Positions 26,462 through 36,025 of a stretch of 64,000 nt of DNA are shown piece after piece. The stretch's first letter is position 1, and the number at the start of each line of letters is the position of its first letter. Both the position numbers and the translations under genes were made by a program. The notes under the pieces are model-generated. The model made no database searches and was not told the DNA's origin. It saw only the letters and a program-made list of their open reading frames with translations. The DNA is from UBA987 sp002292105 (lineage in GTDB: Bacteria; Bacteroidota; Bacteroidia; NS11-12g; UBA9320), in the NCBI GenBank assembly GCA_943846675.1, contig OX044357.1, forward strand, positions 2,170,001-2,234,000, read 5' to 3'.

Positions 26462-26493
26462 TTATCAATTATCAATTTACGAGATCGATAACT

Positions 26494-28368
26494 CTACAAC
26501 ACCAAAAACTTAACCTCCGCAATTTTCTCATCCTTAGCATTAACCACTTGTACATAATACATGCCTTGCATCAATTCAACGGTGGGGAAGCTAATTTCAT
26601 TCAACCCGCGCTCTACTTGAGTGGTTAGCAACTCTTGAACAAGCTTGCCATCTGTGCTGTAAATATTGAAGGACAGCACTTGATCTAAGTCAGACTCAAA
26701 TTGAATGACTGCTTTTTCTTCTACAGGATTTGGGAGTAATATCACTTTGGTTTCATCTGGCAAAACCGTCAACATATTATCAACTTTAACCGCTCCAACC
26801 TGAACGCCGTTTCTTCCACGAGTGCTTCCCTGAGCAAACGGTCTACCGTAAGACCCTGACAACCAAACTACACCTTCTTCGTTGTATTTTGTTTGAACAC
26901 CGGTGTAATCGCCCCATCGCTCCAAAGAATCAGTTAATCTATTAATGGACAACTCGCCTTGCTTTATTTGCACCACTGGCGAAAAAATGGCGTTTTGACC
27001 AACTACGCGATTATGCAAAACAGCCGAGGTGCCTGGATAATCTAATTCCGAGCTGTGCGAGAATGTAATCACACTGGCGTGCGGAAAACTTGCATTACCT
27101 GCAAAAGCAATCGAAGGATAGGCATATTCAAATGTGTCGGAGGTAATATAATTGGCATCAATTTTACCTGATTCAATGTCTAAGAATCCATGAAAAATGC
27201 CTGGGACGCCTGATTCGGGAACCACCGTACTTTGCACGTATTGGATGTAACCCGCTTCGCTTATTGCAGACAATACCCGCGTATCATTCGTTTGAAGTAG
27301 GTTTTCTGGATCAGGTTGATACGCGCTAGGTGGAACGCCGTACAATTTATTCGATTGTAAGACGCGTAAATTATACTCCGCATTTCCGGACAATCTGTTG
27401 TCCGTAATCTCATGCAAGAATACTGAGTCGTTTGCTGCGTCACCAGGTCGCACAGAAAGAAACTGCATATTGGGTGACGTAAATACACTCCCCCCTTGAA
27501 CAGCACAAATGCTCCAAAGTGGTTTGTCATTGTACTTTAAGTCGTACCACAAATCTTCGTAAATGGTATCGTTACCAGCGTATCCAGCGTTTTTATCAAT
27601 TTGCCAAATGACGGATTGCGTAAAGCCTTCTTGCCAGCTTTCGCCGTCGCGTAACACGTTAACGGTTATAAATAAATCGTCCTTACTCTGTCCGATTATA
27701 GGATAATCAGACCAAGTTTTACCGATAAATGGATTACCATCCACCGCATAAAAATTCCAGTCACCTTCAGGGTCGTTTGACTCACTAAAACCAACAATTA
27801 TCCGTGTGTCTGCACTTGTAGATCCTTGTAAGTAGACCAATATAAATCGGTCATTAACAGGGTCATAGGTAACCTTCGGATCATAGGTTCGGTTAAGATT
27901 GGGTAATTGTCCATCAACAATTCTTTCTAAACTATAGTAGCGCACATACTTCCCATCTTCCTCCAAAATACTAAAGGACGAATTGACAACACTTATAATC
28001 TTGCCGTCATTCGATATGGCCATATTGTTGTCGTTGGGTATACCAGGGACGGCAGTCAAACCAACAAACGACGCCTTAACGTCCGGCTTAATGTCTTGAG
28101 GTTCCTCCTGATATTTGTTATGTACCTGCTTAAAACGTCTTTCGCGCTTTGCATCCAGTTGGCTTTTCAGTTTGTCTGTAGTGGTCCATGGAGCCGGGGC
28201 TGCATCATCAACCTTGTACACTTTTGGCTGCTCCCCTCCTATTTCAGAGAAAGAAACTGTCTTCACTTTTGGCGTTGCAATATTGCGTTCTACTTGATAC
28301 GTAAAATCCTGAGCAAACCCAGAAAATGAGATACAAACACAACTGATAACACCCACCACTTTATTCAT
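26494..28368 (-). CDS. Secreted protein with type A T9SS C-terminal sorting domain
   Basis: 624 aa. Signal peptide (cut near FAQ), a long ectodomain with VPGIPNDNNMAISNDGKI and several beta-rich repeats (about 90-530), and a C-terminal type A sorting domain of about 85 aa (LLPNPVEEKAVIQFES, NIYSTDGKLVQELL, GMYYVQVVNAKDEK). The tail directs export through the type IX secretion system, and the domain is then cleaved and replaced by an anchor. The ectodomain resembles a beta-propeller by rhythm only; substrate unknown. It has its own -7 box. Confidence 0.85.
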   Translation of the reverse strand: MNKVVGVISCVCISFSGFAQDFTYQVERNIATPKVKTVSFSEIGGEQPKVYKVDDAAPAPWTTTDKLKSQLDAKRERRFKQVHNKYQEEPQDIKPDVKASFVGLTAVPGIPNDNNMAISNDGKIISVVNSSFSILEEDGKYVRYYSLERIVDGQLPNLNRTYDPKVTYDPVNDRFILVYLQGSTSADTRIIVGFSESNDPEGDWNFYAVDGNPFIGKTWSDYPIIGQSKDDLFITVNVLRDGESWQEGFTQSVIWQIDKNAGYAGNDTIYEDLWYDLKYNDKPLWSICAVQGGSVFTSPNMQFLSVRPGDAANDSVFLHEITDNRLSGNAEYNLRVLQSNKLYGVPPSAYQPDPENLLQTNDTRVLSAISEAGYIQYVQSTVVPESGVPGIFHGFLDIESGKIDANYITSDTFEYAYPSIAFAGNASFPHASVITFSHSSELDYPGTSAVLHNRVVGQNAIFSPVVQIKQGELSINRLTDSLERWGDYTGVQTKYNEEGVVWLSGSYGRPFAQGSTRGRNGVQVGAVKVDNMLTVLPDETKVILLPNPVEEKAVIQFESDLDQVLSFNIYSTDGKLVQELLTTQVERGLNEISFPTVELMQGMYYVQVVNAKDEKIAEVKFLVL

Positions 28369-28372
28369 ACGT

Positions 28373-28380
28373 CAAATTTA
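28373..28380 (-). promoter_or_regulatory. Putative -7 box of the T9SS cargo gene (TAAATTTG)
   Basis: Minus strand TAAATTTG matches TAnnTTTG and ends 4 nt before the ATG at 28368, again suggesting a very short leader. The divergent glycosyltransferase operon starts 80 nt away. Confidence 0.4.
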
Positions 28381-28435
28381 ATTGGAAATTCAGTAAATGC
28401 TTCTGTCCATTTGAAATACAAACACTGCCATGAAG

Positions 28436-28443
28436 TATCTTTG
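28436..28443 (+). promoter_or_regulatory. Putative promoter of the lipid-sugar operon (TATCTTTG with upstream TTTG)
   Basis: TATCTTTG ends 5 nt before the TTG start at 28449. A TTTG at 28410-28413 lies 22 nt upstream, slightly more than the usual spacing to the -33 element. The best-supported plus-strand promoter in the window. Confidence 0.5.
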
Positions 28444-28448
28444 CCAAC

Positions 28449-30047
28449 TTGAAGTCCGTTTTACAAAAGTATTTCCTCGAAATCAGCCTGACAATAGGAA
28501 TTGTTTTGGCCTTGTTTTATAAACTGGGCTTCATGCCTTTAAGCGCCGATGAGCCAATACGTGCCCTGGTTGCCATTGATATGATGCTCAATGGAAACTA
28601 CGTGGCACCCAAGATGAACGGCGTTCCGTACCTGAATAAACCCCCATTGTACAACTGGATACTGATCCTATTTTTTAATCTGTTTAGATCGTTCGACGAA
28701 TGGGTTTTCAGACTGCCAAGTGTATTGTCACTCATTGCTTTTGGAGGCTTGGTATTCCACCTGGTTAAACGCCATTTAAACAACGTACGGTTTGCATGGA
28801 TTGCCGCCGTTGCTACTGTTACTGGAGGAAACCTCTGGATTTATTCGGCCTACTTAGGGCATATAGACATCACCTATTCAGTGGTTAGTTTTCTGCAGAT
28901 ATATGTGCTTTACTTTTTTTCGGAAAAAGAAAACTGGAGAAAGGCATTTGTTTTATCCTACGGTCTTGCTTGTGTCGGGTTTATGATGAAGGGGCTGCCC
29001 AGTGTCGTTTTTCAAGGATTAAGTGTCATAACTATTTTGCTTTTAAAGCGCAGTTTCAGACGTATTTGGAGCCTGGAACATATTGTATCGACGCTTGTCT
29101 TCATCGTGCCCATTGGCCTATACATATTCGCTTACAGCAAACAAGCAGATATTTCGCGACTGGCCAAAACGATTGTTGTTGAATCCAGCAGCAGAACAGT
29201 CACAGACAAGAGCATTTTAGAAAGTCTTAGTCACCTCTTTGTATTTCCGGTGCGTTACTTGTTAGACATCATGCCATGGGGCTTGTCCATATTTATTCTT
29301 TTGCGTAAGGATGCACGTACTTTAATATGGAAGAATTCATTTCTTAAAACTTCCTTAATCCTATTTCTCGTAAACATTACCATATACTGGCTGTCGCCAG
29401 ATTACAGAGCTCGGTATGTGTTTATGCTAACACCTTTCCTATTAATTCCCTGCCTGTATGCTGTTTACGAACTGATTAAGTCGAAAACTAGTCAGCAATT
29501 AGCCTTGGCCGTGTCCTTTCTGTTGGTTGCACTACCCATCGGGTTGTTCTTTTTTACGAATGGAACGATGAACGTAAGCCCGGTATTTGCAGTCGTGTTA
29601 AGTGTTTTAGGACTCGTTGGTGTGTGGTTTATTCATAAAAATGTAGCTAAACCATCTGTGTATCTATTGGTTCTAGGCTTAGTCATTTCCAGATTAGGTT
29701 ATTCCCATTACATGGTTCCTTTTCGTGTAGAAACTGGGCCTTACCAACAAGAGAAAATCCAAGGAAAGGAGATTGCGGCTATCACACTAGACGATGGTTT
29801 AGACATGTATAGTTCCAATGTCGCTTTAACAATGAATTGGTATATAACTGTTGATCGACTAAAAACAGTCCATACCAAAACCAAAGATTTTAGTTTTGAT
29901 TCTTATTATTTGGTACCAACTGAGGTTATAAAGGATACTGCGAATGTCGACACGTATTATACCTTTGTCAGAAGATATGAATCGAAACCATTCAGCTTGG
30001 TTAAGTTTAAACATCGGTTTCCTGAAATGCCTAAAAAGAAGAAATGA
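28449..30047 (+). CDS. ArnT-like GT-C glycosyltransferase (GT83/PMT family)
   Basis: 532-aa integral membrane protein with about 11 helices. The N-terminal DE motif of PMT/ArnT enzymes is in PLSADEPIRALVAIDMM, followed by GNYVAPKMNGVPYLNKPPLYNW (shown as fragments GNYVAPKMNG and YLNKPPLYNW). It transfers a sugar from a polyprenyl-phosphate donor to a periplasmic acceptor such as lipid A. TTG start at 28449 follows a promoter box closely. First of three tightly linked genes, overlapping the next by ATGA. Confidence 0.85.
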   Translation: MKSVLQKYFLEISLTIGIVLALFYKLGFMPLSADEPIRALVAIDMMLNGNYVAPKMNGVPYLNKPPLYNWILILFFNLFRSFDEWVFRLPSVLSLIAFGGLVFHLVKRHLNNVRFAWIAAVATVTGGNLWIYSAYLGHIDITYSVVSFLQIYVLYFFSEKENWRKAFVLSYGLACVGFMMKGLPSVVFQGLSVITILLLKRSFRRIWSLEHIVSTLVFIVPIGLYIFAYSKQADISRLAKTIVVESSSRTVTDKSILESLSHLFVFPVRYLLDIMPWGLSIFILLRKDARTLIWKNSFLKTSLILFLVNITIYWLSPDYRARYVFMLTPFLLIPCLYAVYELIKSKTSQQLALAVSFLLVALPIGLFFFTNGTMNVSPVFAVVLSVLGLVGVWFIHKNVAKPSVYLLVLGLVISRLGYSHYMVPFRVETGPYQQEKIQGKEIAAITLDDGLDMYSSNVALTMNWYITVDRLKTVHTKTKDFSFDSYYLVPTEVIKDTANVDTYYTFVRRYESKPFSLVKFKHRFPEMPKKKK

Positions 30048-30982
30048 TGATTGAAGTTTCAATTGTAGTTGCCATGATGAATGAGGAAGAGAGTATTAAA
30101 CCCCTCTTGAACCAAATTTACACCGCAATGGATAGTCTTTCGTATGAACTCATATTGGTAGACGATGGATCTACTGACGACACTGTGAGTCAAGTCAAGT
30201 CATTTGCCAATAGTCAAACCAAAGTGGTCGAGTTCATGAAAAACTATGGACAAAGCACGGCACTCCAAGCGGGAATTGACCAAACGACAGGTGCTTACGT
30301 CGTAACCATGGACGCGGATTTACAAAACGATCCTTCGGATATCCCCATGTTGTTAGATTTACTTAAGACGGGCAAATGGGATTTAGTTGCTGGTGAGCGT
30401 GTAAACCGAAGAGACGGTATGCTCATAAGAAAAGTACCAAGCAAAATTGCAAATTATATCATTCGTAACTTAACGAAAGTACAGATTAAAGATTACGGCT
30501 GTACCTTAAAAATATTCAAAAGTCAGATAGCCAAAGACTTAAGTCTTTATGGCGAACTGCATCGTTTCATTCCTGTTTTAGCGGCCTTACAAGGGGCTAA
30601 AATCCACCAGGTACCGGTGAAGCATCACGCTAGGGAGTTTGGCAAATCAAAATATAATTTGAACCGAACTTTTAAAGTTATAAGCGATTTGATTTTGATG
30701 GTTTTCTTCAGAAAATATCTACAAAAACCCATGCACTTATTTGGCACCATGGGTGCTGTGATCTTTGGCATTGGCGGACTAATCAATCTTTATTTCTTAG
30801 TTCAAAAAATTCAAGGTGCTGACATCTGGGGTAAACCCATGCTTTTACTTGGCATACTACTTTTACTTGGTGGTATTCAGCTCATTACAACAGGTATTGT
30901 GTTGGAGTTGTTGATGCGCACCTACTATGAATCACAAGACAAGAAAACATATACGGTTCGCTCCATTCATACCTATTCCTAA
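30044..30982 (+). CDS. GtrB/DPM1-like GT2 polyprenyl-phosphate glycosyltransferase
   Basis: 312 aa. GT-A domain with SIVVAMMNEEESI, VDDGSTDDT and the metal-binding DADLQNDPSD; the C-terminus has two TM helices, as in GtrB and polyprenyl-phosphate mannosyl/glucosyl synthases. It would make the lipid-linked sugar donor at the inner-membrane cytoplasmic face. The ATG overlaps the ArnT-like gene's stop (ATGA). Confidence 0.9.
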   Translation: MMIEVSIVVAMMNEEESIKPLLNQIYTAMDSLSYELILVDDGSTDDTVSQVKSFANSQTKVVEFMKNYGQSTALQAGIDQTTGAYVVTMDADLQNDPSDIPMLLDLLKTGKWDLVAGERVNRRDGMLIRKVPSKIANYIIRNLTKVQIKDYGCTLKIFKSQIAKDLSLYGELHRFIPVLAALQGAKIHQVPVKHHAREFGKSKYNLNRTFKVISDLILMVFFRKYLQKPMHLFGTMGAVIFGIGGLINLYFLVQKIQGADIWGKPMLLLGILLLLGGIQLITTGIVLELLMRTYYESQDKKTYTVRSIHTYS

Positions 30983-31849
30983 TTGACGTTGAATGATAAA
31001 ATAAAGAAGTATGCTTGGGTAGGTTTAAAAATCACCCTCAGCATATTTGGATTTTGGTATGCTTTTAAATCAATTGACATTGACATGTTTAAAGCGACCT
31101 TACAGGAAGCAAACTATGTCTATGTTCTTCTGGCCATTCTAATCTATTTATTAAGTCAATGGCTTTCTTCCTATCGGCTTCGATACATCCTGACGGCTAT
31201 TAACGATGAAGTACCCGCTATTTGGAATGCCAAATTATATTGGCAAGGCATGGCATATAACTTGTTCCTTCCGGGTGGTATTGGCGGTGATGCTTATAAA
31301 ATGATTGCCTATTCAAGACGTTCGAATTATCCTGCAAAAAATTACTTTCCCCCTTTACTGGCTGATCGTTTAATTGGACTTTGCGCCATCGTGTTTTTAA
31401 TCGGAATATTACTCCCGTTAATTCCGGATACGGATGACTGGTGGTCCAATAATTGGTTGTTCATTTTACCGCTATTAGCGATTCCGATTGCTTGGCTAAT
31501 CATTAGAAAATGGTTTGGTTCTTACGCATCGGTATTTAACAAATCAGCAGTACAATCACTAGGCATCCAGGTACTTCAAATGATAGCTATTTTATCAATT
31601 GTCTATGGACTTGGAGTAGCCATAAATACAGCCGTTATCTACGTATTTTTCGTTTTCTTGATTTCGTCAATTGCCACAGCAATTCCCATATTCCTTGGTG
31701 GATTGGGGGCGAGAGAAGTTGTTTTTGCAACTTTATTTCCCCTGTTTGGCGTACCAGCACCTGACGGTGTTTGGATTGCCATCATGTTTAGCATTGTGGT
31801 GATTATAAGCTCTGTGCCTGGCTTATTCTTTGGATTTTCTAAAGACTAA
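30983..31849 (+). CDS. Lysylphosphatidylglycerol synthase TM-region / flippase-like (UPF0104) protein
   Basis: 288-aa membrane protein with about eight helices and the family motif FLPGGIGGDAYKM plus FLGGLGAREVVFATLF. The TTG start at 30983 follows the GT2 stop directly; a second TTG at 30989 is possible. Family members occur with lipid-linked sugar genes and are proposed flippases; that role is inference here. Stops one base before the convergent purA stop codon. Confidence 0.82.
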   Translation: MTLNDKIKKYAWVGLKITLSIFGFWYAFKSIDIDMFKATLQEANYVYVLLAILIYLLSQWLSSYRLRYILTAINDEVPAIWNAKLYWQGMAYNLFLPGGIGGDAYKMIAYSRRSNYPAKNYFPPLLADRLIGLCAIVFLIGILLPLIPDTDDWWSNNWLFILPLLAIPIAWLIIRKWFGSYASVFNKSAVQSLGIQVLQMIAILSIVYGLGVAINTAVIYVFFVFLISSIATAIPIFLGGLGAREVVFATLFPLFGVPAPDGVWIAIMFSIVVIISSVPGLFFGFSKD

Positions 31850-33136
31850 CTAACGTACAACCGTTTGAACGCGATCTGGTCCTAAAGAAACAACTTTAAT
31901 GGGCACGCCTACTTGTTCTTCTAACCAGTTGATATAATTTGAGAATGACTCTGGGAATTGATCTTCTGATCGAACAACCGTTAAATCATCGTGCCATCCC
32001 TCATGTTCTTTATACGTAGATGCAAAACCTGCAGTCACAAAATCAAAAGGAATTTCATTCACTTCCTCACCAGTATTGCTCTTATATCCTGTACCCACAT
32101 ACACCTTGTCAAAACCGCTCATAACATCGGCCTTCATCATGATCAGTTCGTCGACACCACTCAGCATTATAGCGTATTTTAAGGCAACCAAATCCAACCA
32201 CCCGCAACGTCTTGGACGGCCAGTAGTTGCACCAAATTCATGGCCTTTTTGTCTTAGCTCCTCTCCTACCTCATCTTCTAGTTCAGACGGGAAAGGACCA
32301 CTACCGACTCTTGTGCAGTATGCCTTAAAAATTCCCTTTACGGACCTAACGTGTTTGGGAGCCACGCCTAGACCCACAGTCATTCCACCAGAAATAGTAT
32401 TGGAAGAAGTTACAAAAGGATACGATCCAAAATCAATGTCCAACATCGACCCTTGCGCACCTTCTGCAAGTATTTTTTTACCCTGTTTAAGTAAGTCGTT
32501 TATAAAGTATTCGCCGTCTACAAATTGATATGTCTTCAACCGATCGACTGCTTCAAAAAATTCTTTCTCTAATTCAGGAAGATTATAATCTGAATAGTCA
32601 AAATGCTCCATTAGTGCAAGGTGGCGCTTAATGGCTGTGGCATATTTCTCTTTAAAATCAGGAGCAAACATGTCTCCAGCACGCACCCCGCTTCTACCGT
32701 ATTTGTCTCTGTATGTCGGACCAATTCCGCGAAGGGTGGAACCAATTTTTTTATCTCCTTTGTTTTTTTCTGACGCCGCGTCCAACAATTTATGCGTTGG
32801 TAGGATAATATTGGCTTTGCGGCTAATGAATAAGTTCTTCTTAACCTTTGCACCAGCAGCTTCTGTGCGACTTATTTCTTCCATTAATCGAACCGGGTCC
32901 ATCACAACGCCATTCCCAATAAGGTTTATGCAGTTCTCATGAAATATACCGCTCGGAATCGTATTTAAGACGTGCTTCTTACCATTCATTTCAAGGCTAT
33001 GTCCAGCATTTGGACCACCTTGAAACCTTGCAACTACATCGTATGTTGGCGTTAAGAAATCGGCTATTTTCCCTTTTCCTTCGTCACCCCATTGCAAACC
33101 TAAAACTACATCAATAAATCCTGGTGTGTTTGACAT
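31850..33136 (-). CDS. purA: Adenylosuccinate synthase
   Basis: 428 aa. It makes adenylosuccinate from IMP, Asp and GTP, the first committed step to AMP. N-terminal GLQWGDEGKGK with the catalytic Asp, FQGGPNAGHS with the catalytic His, GIGPTYRDKYGR, EGAQGSMLDIDFG and TTGRPRRCGW are all intact. It starts 12 nt after the Fur-family gene and may be read with it. Confidence 0.98.
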   Translation of the reverse strand: MSNTPGFIDVVLGLQWGDEGKGKIADFLTPTYDVVARFQGGPNAGHSLEMNGKKHVLNTIPSGIFHENCINLIGNGVVMDPVRLMEEISRTEAAGAKVKKNLFISRKANIILPTHKLLDAASEKNKGDKKIGSTLRGIGPTYRDKYGRSGVRAGDMFAPDFKEKYATAIKRHLALMEHFDYSDYNLPELEKEFFEAVDRLKTYQFVDGEYFINDLLKQGKKILAEGAQGSMLDIDFGSYPFVTSSNTISGGMTVGLGVAPKHVRSVKGIFKAYCTRVGSGPFPSELEDEVGEELRQKGHEFGATTGRPRRCGWLDLVALKYAIMLSGVDELIMMKADVMSGFDKVYVGTGYKSNTGEEVNEIPFDFVTAGFASTYKEHEGWHDDLTVVRSEDQFPESFSNYINWLEEQVGVPIKVVSLGPDRVQTVVR

Positions 33137-33148
33137 ACACTTGTCTAA

Positions 33149-33640
33149 TTATTCAAAAGATACTTGATTATCACAATTCAGACACAAACCATCACCGTCT
33201 AGTTTTGGCTTCCCATATAGATTCAGGGAATGCTGTGTGACTTCAAAATTTAACAAATCTCCCATTGTTGAAGAAGTTTGTTGTATTCGTGGGTCGCAAA
33301 ATTCTGAGACCTTACCACAAATCGTACAAATCATATGGTCGTGTTGTCTGAAACCATACGCCTGCTCAAACTGAGCCATGTTCTGTCCGAATTGGTGTTT
33401 GACTACCAAGTTACACTCTAGCAATAAATCCAGTGTGTTATACACCGTCGCACGGCTTACCTGATAATTTCGATTTTTCATTTGGATGTAAAGCGTATCA
33501 ACATCGAAGTGATGTTTTTTTGAATAAATCTCATCCAATATCGCGTAGCGTTCAGGTGTTTTACGTTGCCCCTTCTCTTCAAGGTACTTCGTAAAAATAT
33601 CCTTCACTTCAACTCGGATGTTATTTAATTGATCGCTCAT
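33149..33640 (-). CDS. Fur-family metal- or peroxide-sensing transcriptional regulator
   Basis: 163 aa. N-terminal winged helix (RKTPERYAILDEIYSKK) with VSRATVYNTLDLL as recognition region, then the dimerisation/metal domain with QHDHMICTICGK and a second Cys pair CLNC near the C-terminus, a structural zinc site. Fur, Zur and PerR cannot be separated by eye. A -7 box lies about 15 nt upstream; the gene and purA follow each other between Rel and purA, a common order in Flavobacteriales. Confidence 0.88.
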   Translation of the reverse strand: MSDQLNNIRVEVKDIFTKYLEEKGQRKTPERYAILDEIYSKKHHFDVDTLYIQMKNRNYQVSRATVYNTLDLLLECNLVVKHQFGQNMAQFEQAYGFRQHDHMICTICGKVSEFCDPRIQQTSSTMGDLLNFEVTQHSLNLYGKPKLDGDGLCLNCDNQVSFE

Positions 33641-33654
33641 CTAAATGTAAAGGG

Positions 33655-33662
33655 CAAAGTTA
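33655..33662 (-). promoter_or_regulatory. Putative promoter -7 box of the Fur-family gene (TAACTTTG)
   Basis: Minus strand TAACTTTG matches TAnnTTTG, ending 14 nt before the ATG at 33640. Confidence 0.45.
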
Positions 33663-33730
33663 GTTAAAACGGGCGTTTATGAATGCAATTATATGCACAC
33701 GTTATCCCTGTTTTAAATCAACCAAATTTT

Positions 33731-35929
33731 CTATTCTAAATCGGTTCTAATCACTTCAATATGATTGTCAATCGACTTTATTTTTCGTATTAACCCTTCG
33801 AGGTGATGGGTGCTATCTATCTCCAACACAAGATTACCTACAAAGGTTCCGTCTTTGGCCTTAAACGACACGGCCTCCATATTCACCTTTAACTCTTTTG
33901 AAATAATATCGGTCACTTTACTCACCAAGCCTACACTGTCAATTCCTGTTACTTGCAGCCCAGCAAAAAAAGAATGATTGATGTTTGGGAAACCAGCCCA
34001 TCGCGCTTTAATAATACGATACCCATAGTTAGACATCAATCGCTCTGCATTTTTACAGTTGGTTCTATGAATTTTTATACCGTCACCAACGGTTATAAAG
34101 CCAATCACGTCGTCTCCAGGAATTGGTGAGCAGCATTTGGCATATGTATAGTCCAAATCCAAACCATCCTCTTCACCAATAATTAGATCACCCGCTTTCT
34201 TGTTACTTTCCGCAGGACGCTCATTTACCTTTTTAATAGGTTCCTTACGCTCCTTGTAGTTGTTGATGATTTCTTTGTAAGACAATGAGGATTTTGGCAT
34301 TTTATCCTCTGCCACCAACACATAAAAGTCTTGTTCACTCATCACACTGAAAAACAGACACAAAATGCGCATGTTTTCCGTGTTCAACGGCAGCTTCCAG
34401 TTTCTAAATTTACGGACAAGAATTTCTTTCCCGTCGGCTGCCTTTTTACGTGTTTGCTCCTTTAGAACTTGTTTGATTCTGGTCCGTGCTTTACCCGTTA
34501 CTACAAAATCCAGCCACCCTTTGTTCGGTTTCTGTTTTGCCGAAGTGATGATTTCAATTTGATCCCCTCTTTGCAGTTTTTCGCTTAATGGCACTAACTT
34601 ACCATTCACCTTTGCTCCTATGCATTTGGACCCAATTTCTGTATGTATTTCGAATGCAAAATCAAGTGCCGTCGCATCCTTAGGAAGCTTTCTAATATCT
34701 CCTTTAGGCGTAAAAACAAATATCTCTTCGCTAAACAGATTAAGTTTAAAGTCATCTAAAAAGTCAATGGCATTACTTTGTGGATTATCCAAAATCTCTC
34801 TTATTCTACCTAGCCAATCGTCTAGACCAGAATCGCCGACATGGCCCTCTTTATAACGCCAATGTGCTGCATATCCCATTTCAGCGATTTCGTCCATTCG
34901 AACTGTTCGAATTTGTACTTCAACCCATTTACCAGATTGCCCCATAACCGTTGTGTGTAAAGACTCATAGCCATTACTTCTTGGCGTGGAAATCCAATCT
35001 CTAAGTCGATCTGGATTTGGACGGTATATACTTGTAACGATGGAATAAATATTCCAGCAATCAAGTTTTTCTCTCTCAGGTTTTGAGTTTACAATAATCC
35101 GAACCGCAAACAGGTCGTAAACTTGTTCGAAGTCAACTTTTTGCTTCTGCATTTTCTGCAGTATCGAATAAATTGACTTAGACCGACCCTTTATCTCAAT
35201 ATCCAAGCCAAGCTCTTCGAGTGACGTCTTAATTGGCTTGATAAACTTTCTTATGAAGCGATTTCTTTGCTCCTTTGTTGCCTTTAGTTTATCCTTAATG
35301 CTGGCATAAATCTCTGGCTCTGTGTATTTTAATGCTAAATCTTCAAGTTCTGTTTTGATTGGATATAAGCCAAGTCTATGAGCCAAAGGCGCATACAGAT
35401 ATTTTGTTTCTGATGCAATTTTAAGTTGGCCTTTCACAGACATGTGTTCTAACGTACGCATGTTGTGCAGGCGGTCACACAGCTTGATAAGGATTACTCT
35501 AACGTCGTCGCTTAAGGTGAGCAACATACGTCGGAAGTTTTCTGCTTGTGGTGAATTTGATTGTCCAAAGTAGCCACTCATCTTCGTTAAGCCGTCAATA
35601 ATATTGGCAACTTTTTTTCCGAATTCGGCTTCAATATAATCCAGTTCTATATCGGTGTCTTCAACTACATCATGCAGCAAGGCGCAAACAATTGAAGTAG
35701 TACCTAAGCCCACTTCTTCGGCAGCTATTCGTGCAACCGCGATTGGATGATAGATGTAAGGTTCGCCGGACTTTCGGCGCATGTCTTGATGCGCGCTTAA
35801 AGCAAGTTCAAAGGCCTTTCTGATGATTTTACCATCACCATCTTCACGTGTTCCTTTCGACACACGTAACAGACCACGATATCGATTTAATATTTCTTTC
35901 TTCTCTAATTCTACATCGTACGTCTGCAT
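33731..35929 (-). CDS. rel: Bifunctional (p)ppGpp synthetase/hydrolase (RelA/SpoT family)
   Basis: 732 aa, the long RSH architecture. HD hydrolase domain with HPIAVARI and LHDVVEDTD, KLCDRLHNMRTL (about 50-200); synthetase domain with GRSKSIYSILQKM and GYESLHTTVMG (about 240-380); TGS domain (FVFTPKGDIRKLPKDATALD); then a Cys-containing helical region (YAKCCSPIPGD) and a C-terminal ACT domain (GLVSKVTDIISKEL). Both catalytic sites look intact, so it should make and degrade the stringent-response alarmone. A -7 box abuts the start. Confidence 0.96.
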   Translation of the reverse strand: MQTYDVELEKKEILNRYRGLLRVSKGTREDGDGKIIRKAFELALSAHQDMRRKSGEPYIYHPIAVARIAAEEVGLGTTSIVCALLHDVVEDTDIELDYIEAEFGKKVANIIDGLTKMSGYFGQSNSPQAENFRRMLLTLSDDVRVILIKLCDRLHNMRTLEHMSVKGQLKIASETKYLYAPLAHRLGLYPIKTELEDLALKYTEPEIYASIKDKLKATKEQRNRFIRKFIKPIKTSLEELGLDIEIKGRSKSIYSILQKMQKQKVDFEQVYDLFAVRIIVNSKPEREKLDCWNIYSIVTSIYRPNPDRLRDWISTPRSNGYESLHTTVMGQSGKWVEVQIRTVRMDEIAEMGYAAHWRYKEGHVGDSGLDDWLGRIREILDNPQSNAIDFLDDFKLNLFSEEIFVFTPKGDIRKLPKDATALDFAFEIHTEIGSKCIGAKVNGKLVPLSEKLQRGDQIEIITSAKQKPNKGWLDFVVTGKARTRIKQVLKEQTRKKAADGKEILVRKFRNWKLPLNTENMRILCLFFSVMSEQDFYVLVAEDKMPKSSLSYKEIINNYKERKEPIKKVNERPAESNKKAGDLIIGEEDGLDLDYTYAKCCSPIPGDDVIGFITVGDGIKIHRTNCKNAERLMSNYGYRIIKARWAGFPNINHSFFAGLQVTGIDSVGLVSKVTDIISKELKVNMEAVSFKAKDGTFVGNLVLEIDSTHHLEGLIRKIKSIDNHIEVIRTDLE

Positions 35930-35933
35930 ATTT

Positions 35934-35941
35934 CAAAAATA
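35934..35941 (-). promoter_or_regulatory. Putative -7 box of rel (TATTTTTG)
   Basis: Minus strand TATTTTTG matches TAnnTTTG and ends 4 nt before the rel ATG at 35929. Confidence 0.42.
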
Positions 35942-36025
35942 CATGATGCGATATTTTTTGACACGTACATGTGTATGAAATTTAGCAAAAAATGAAAGAT
36001 TGATGCATAAGGTTCGATTCGCCTG

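Noticed and set aside
26460..26480. Short direct repeat of AATTATC between two genes
   Set aside because: Two AT-rich copies over about 20 nt are expected by chance in this composition; no flanking mobile-element features.
32076..32528. 150-codon open frame antisense to purA
   Set aside because: It lies wholly inside a highly conserved gene, has no recognisable domain and is best explained as a shadow frame.
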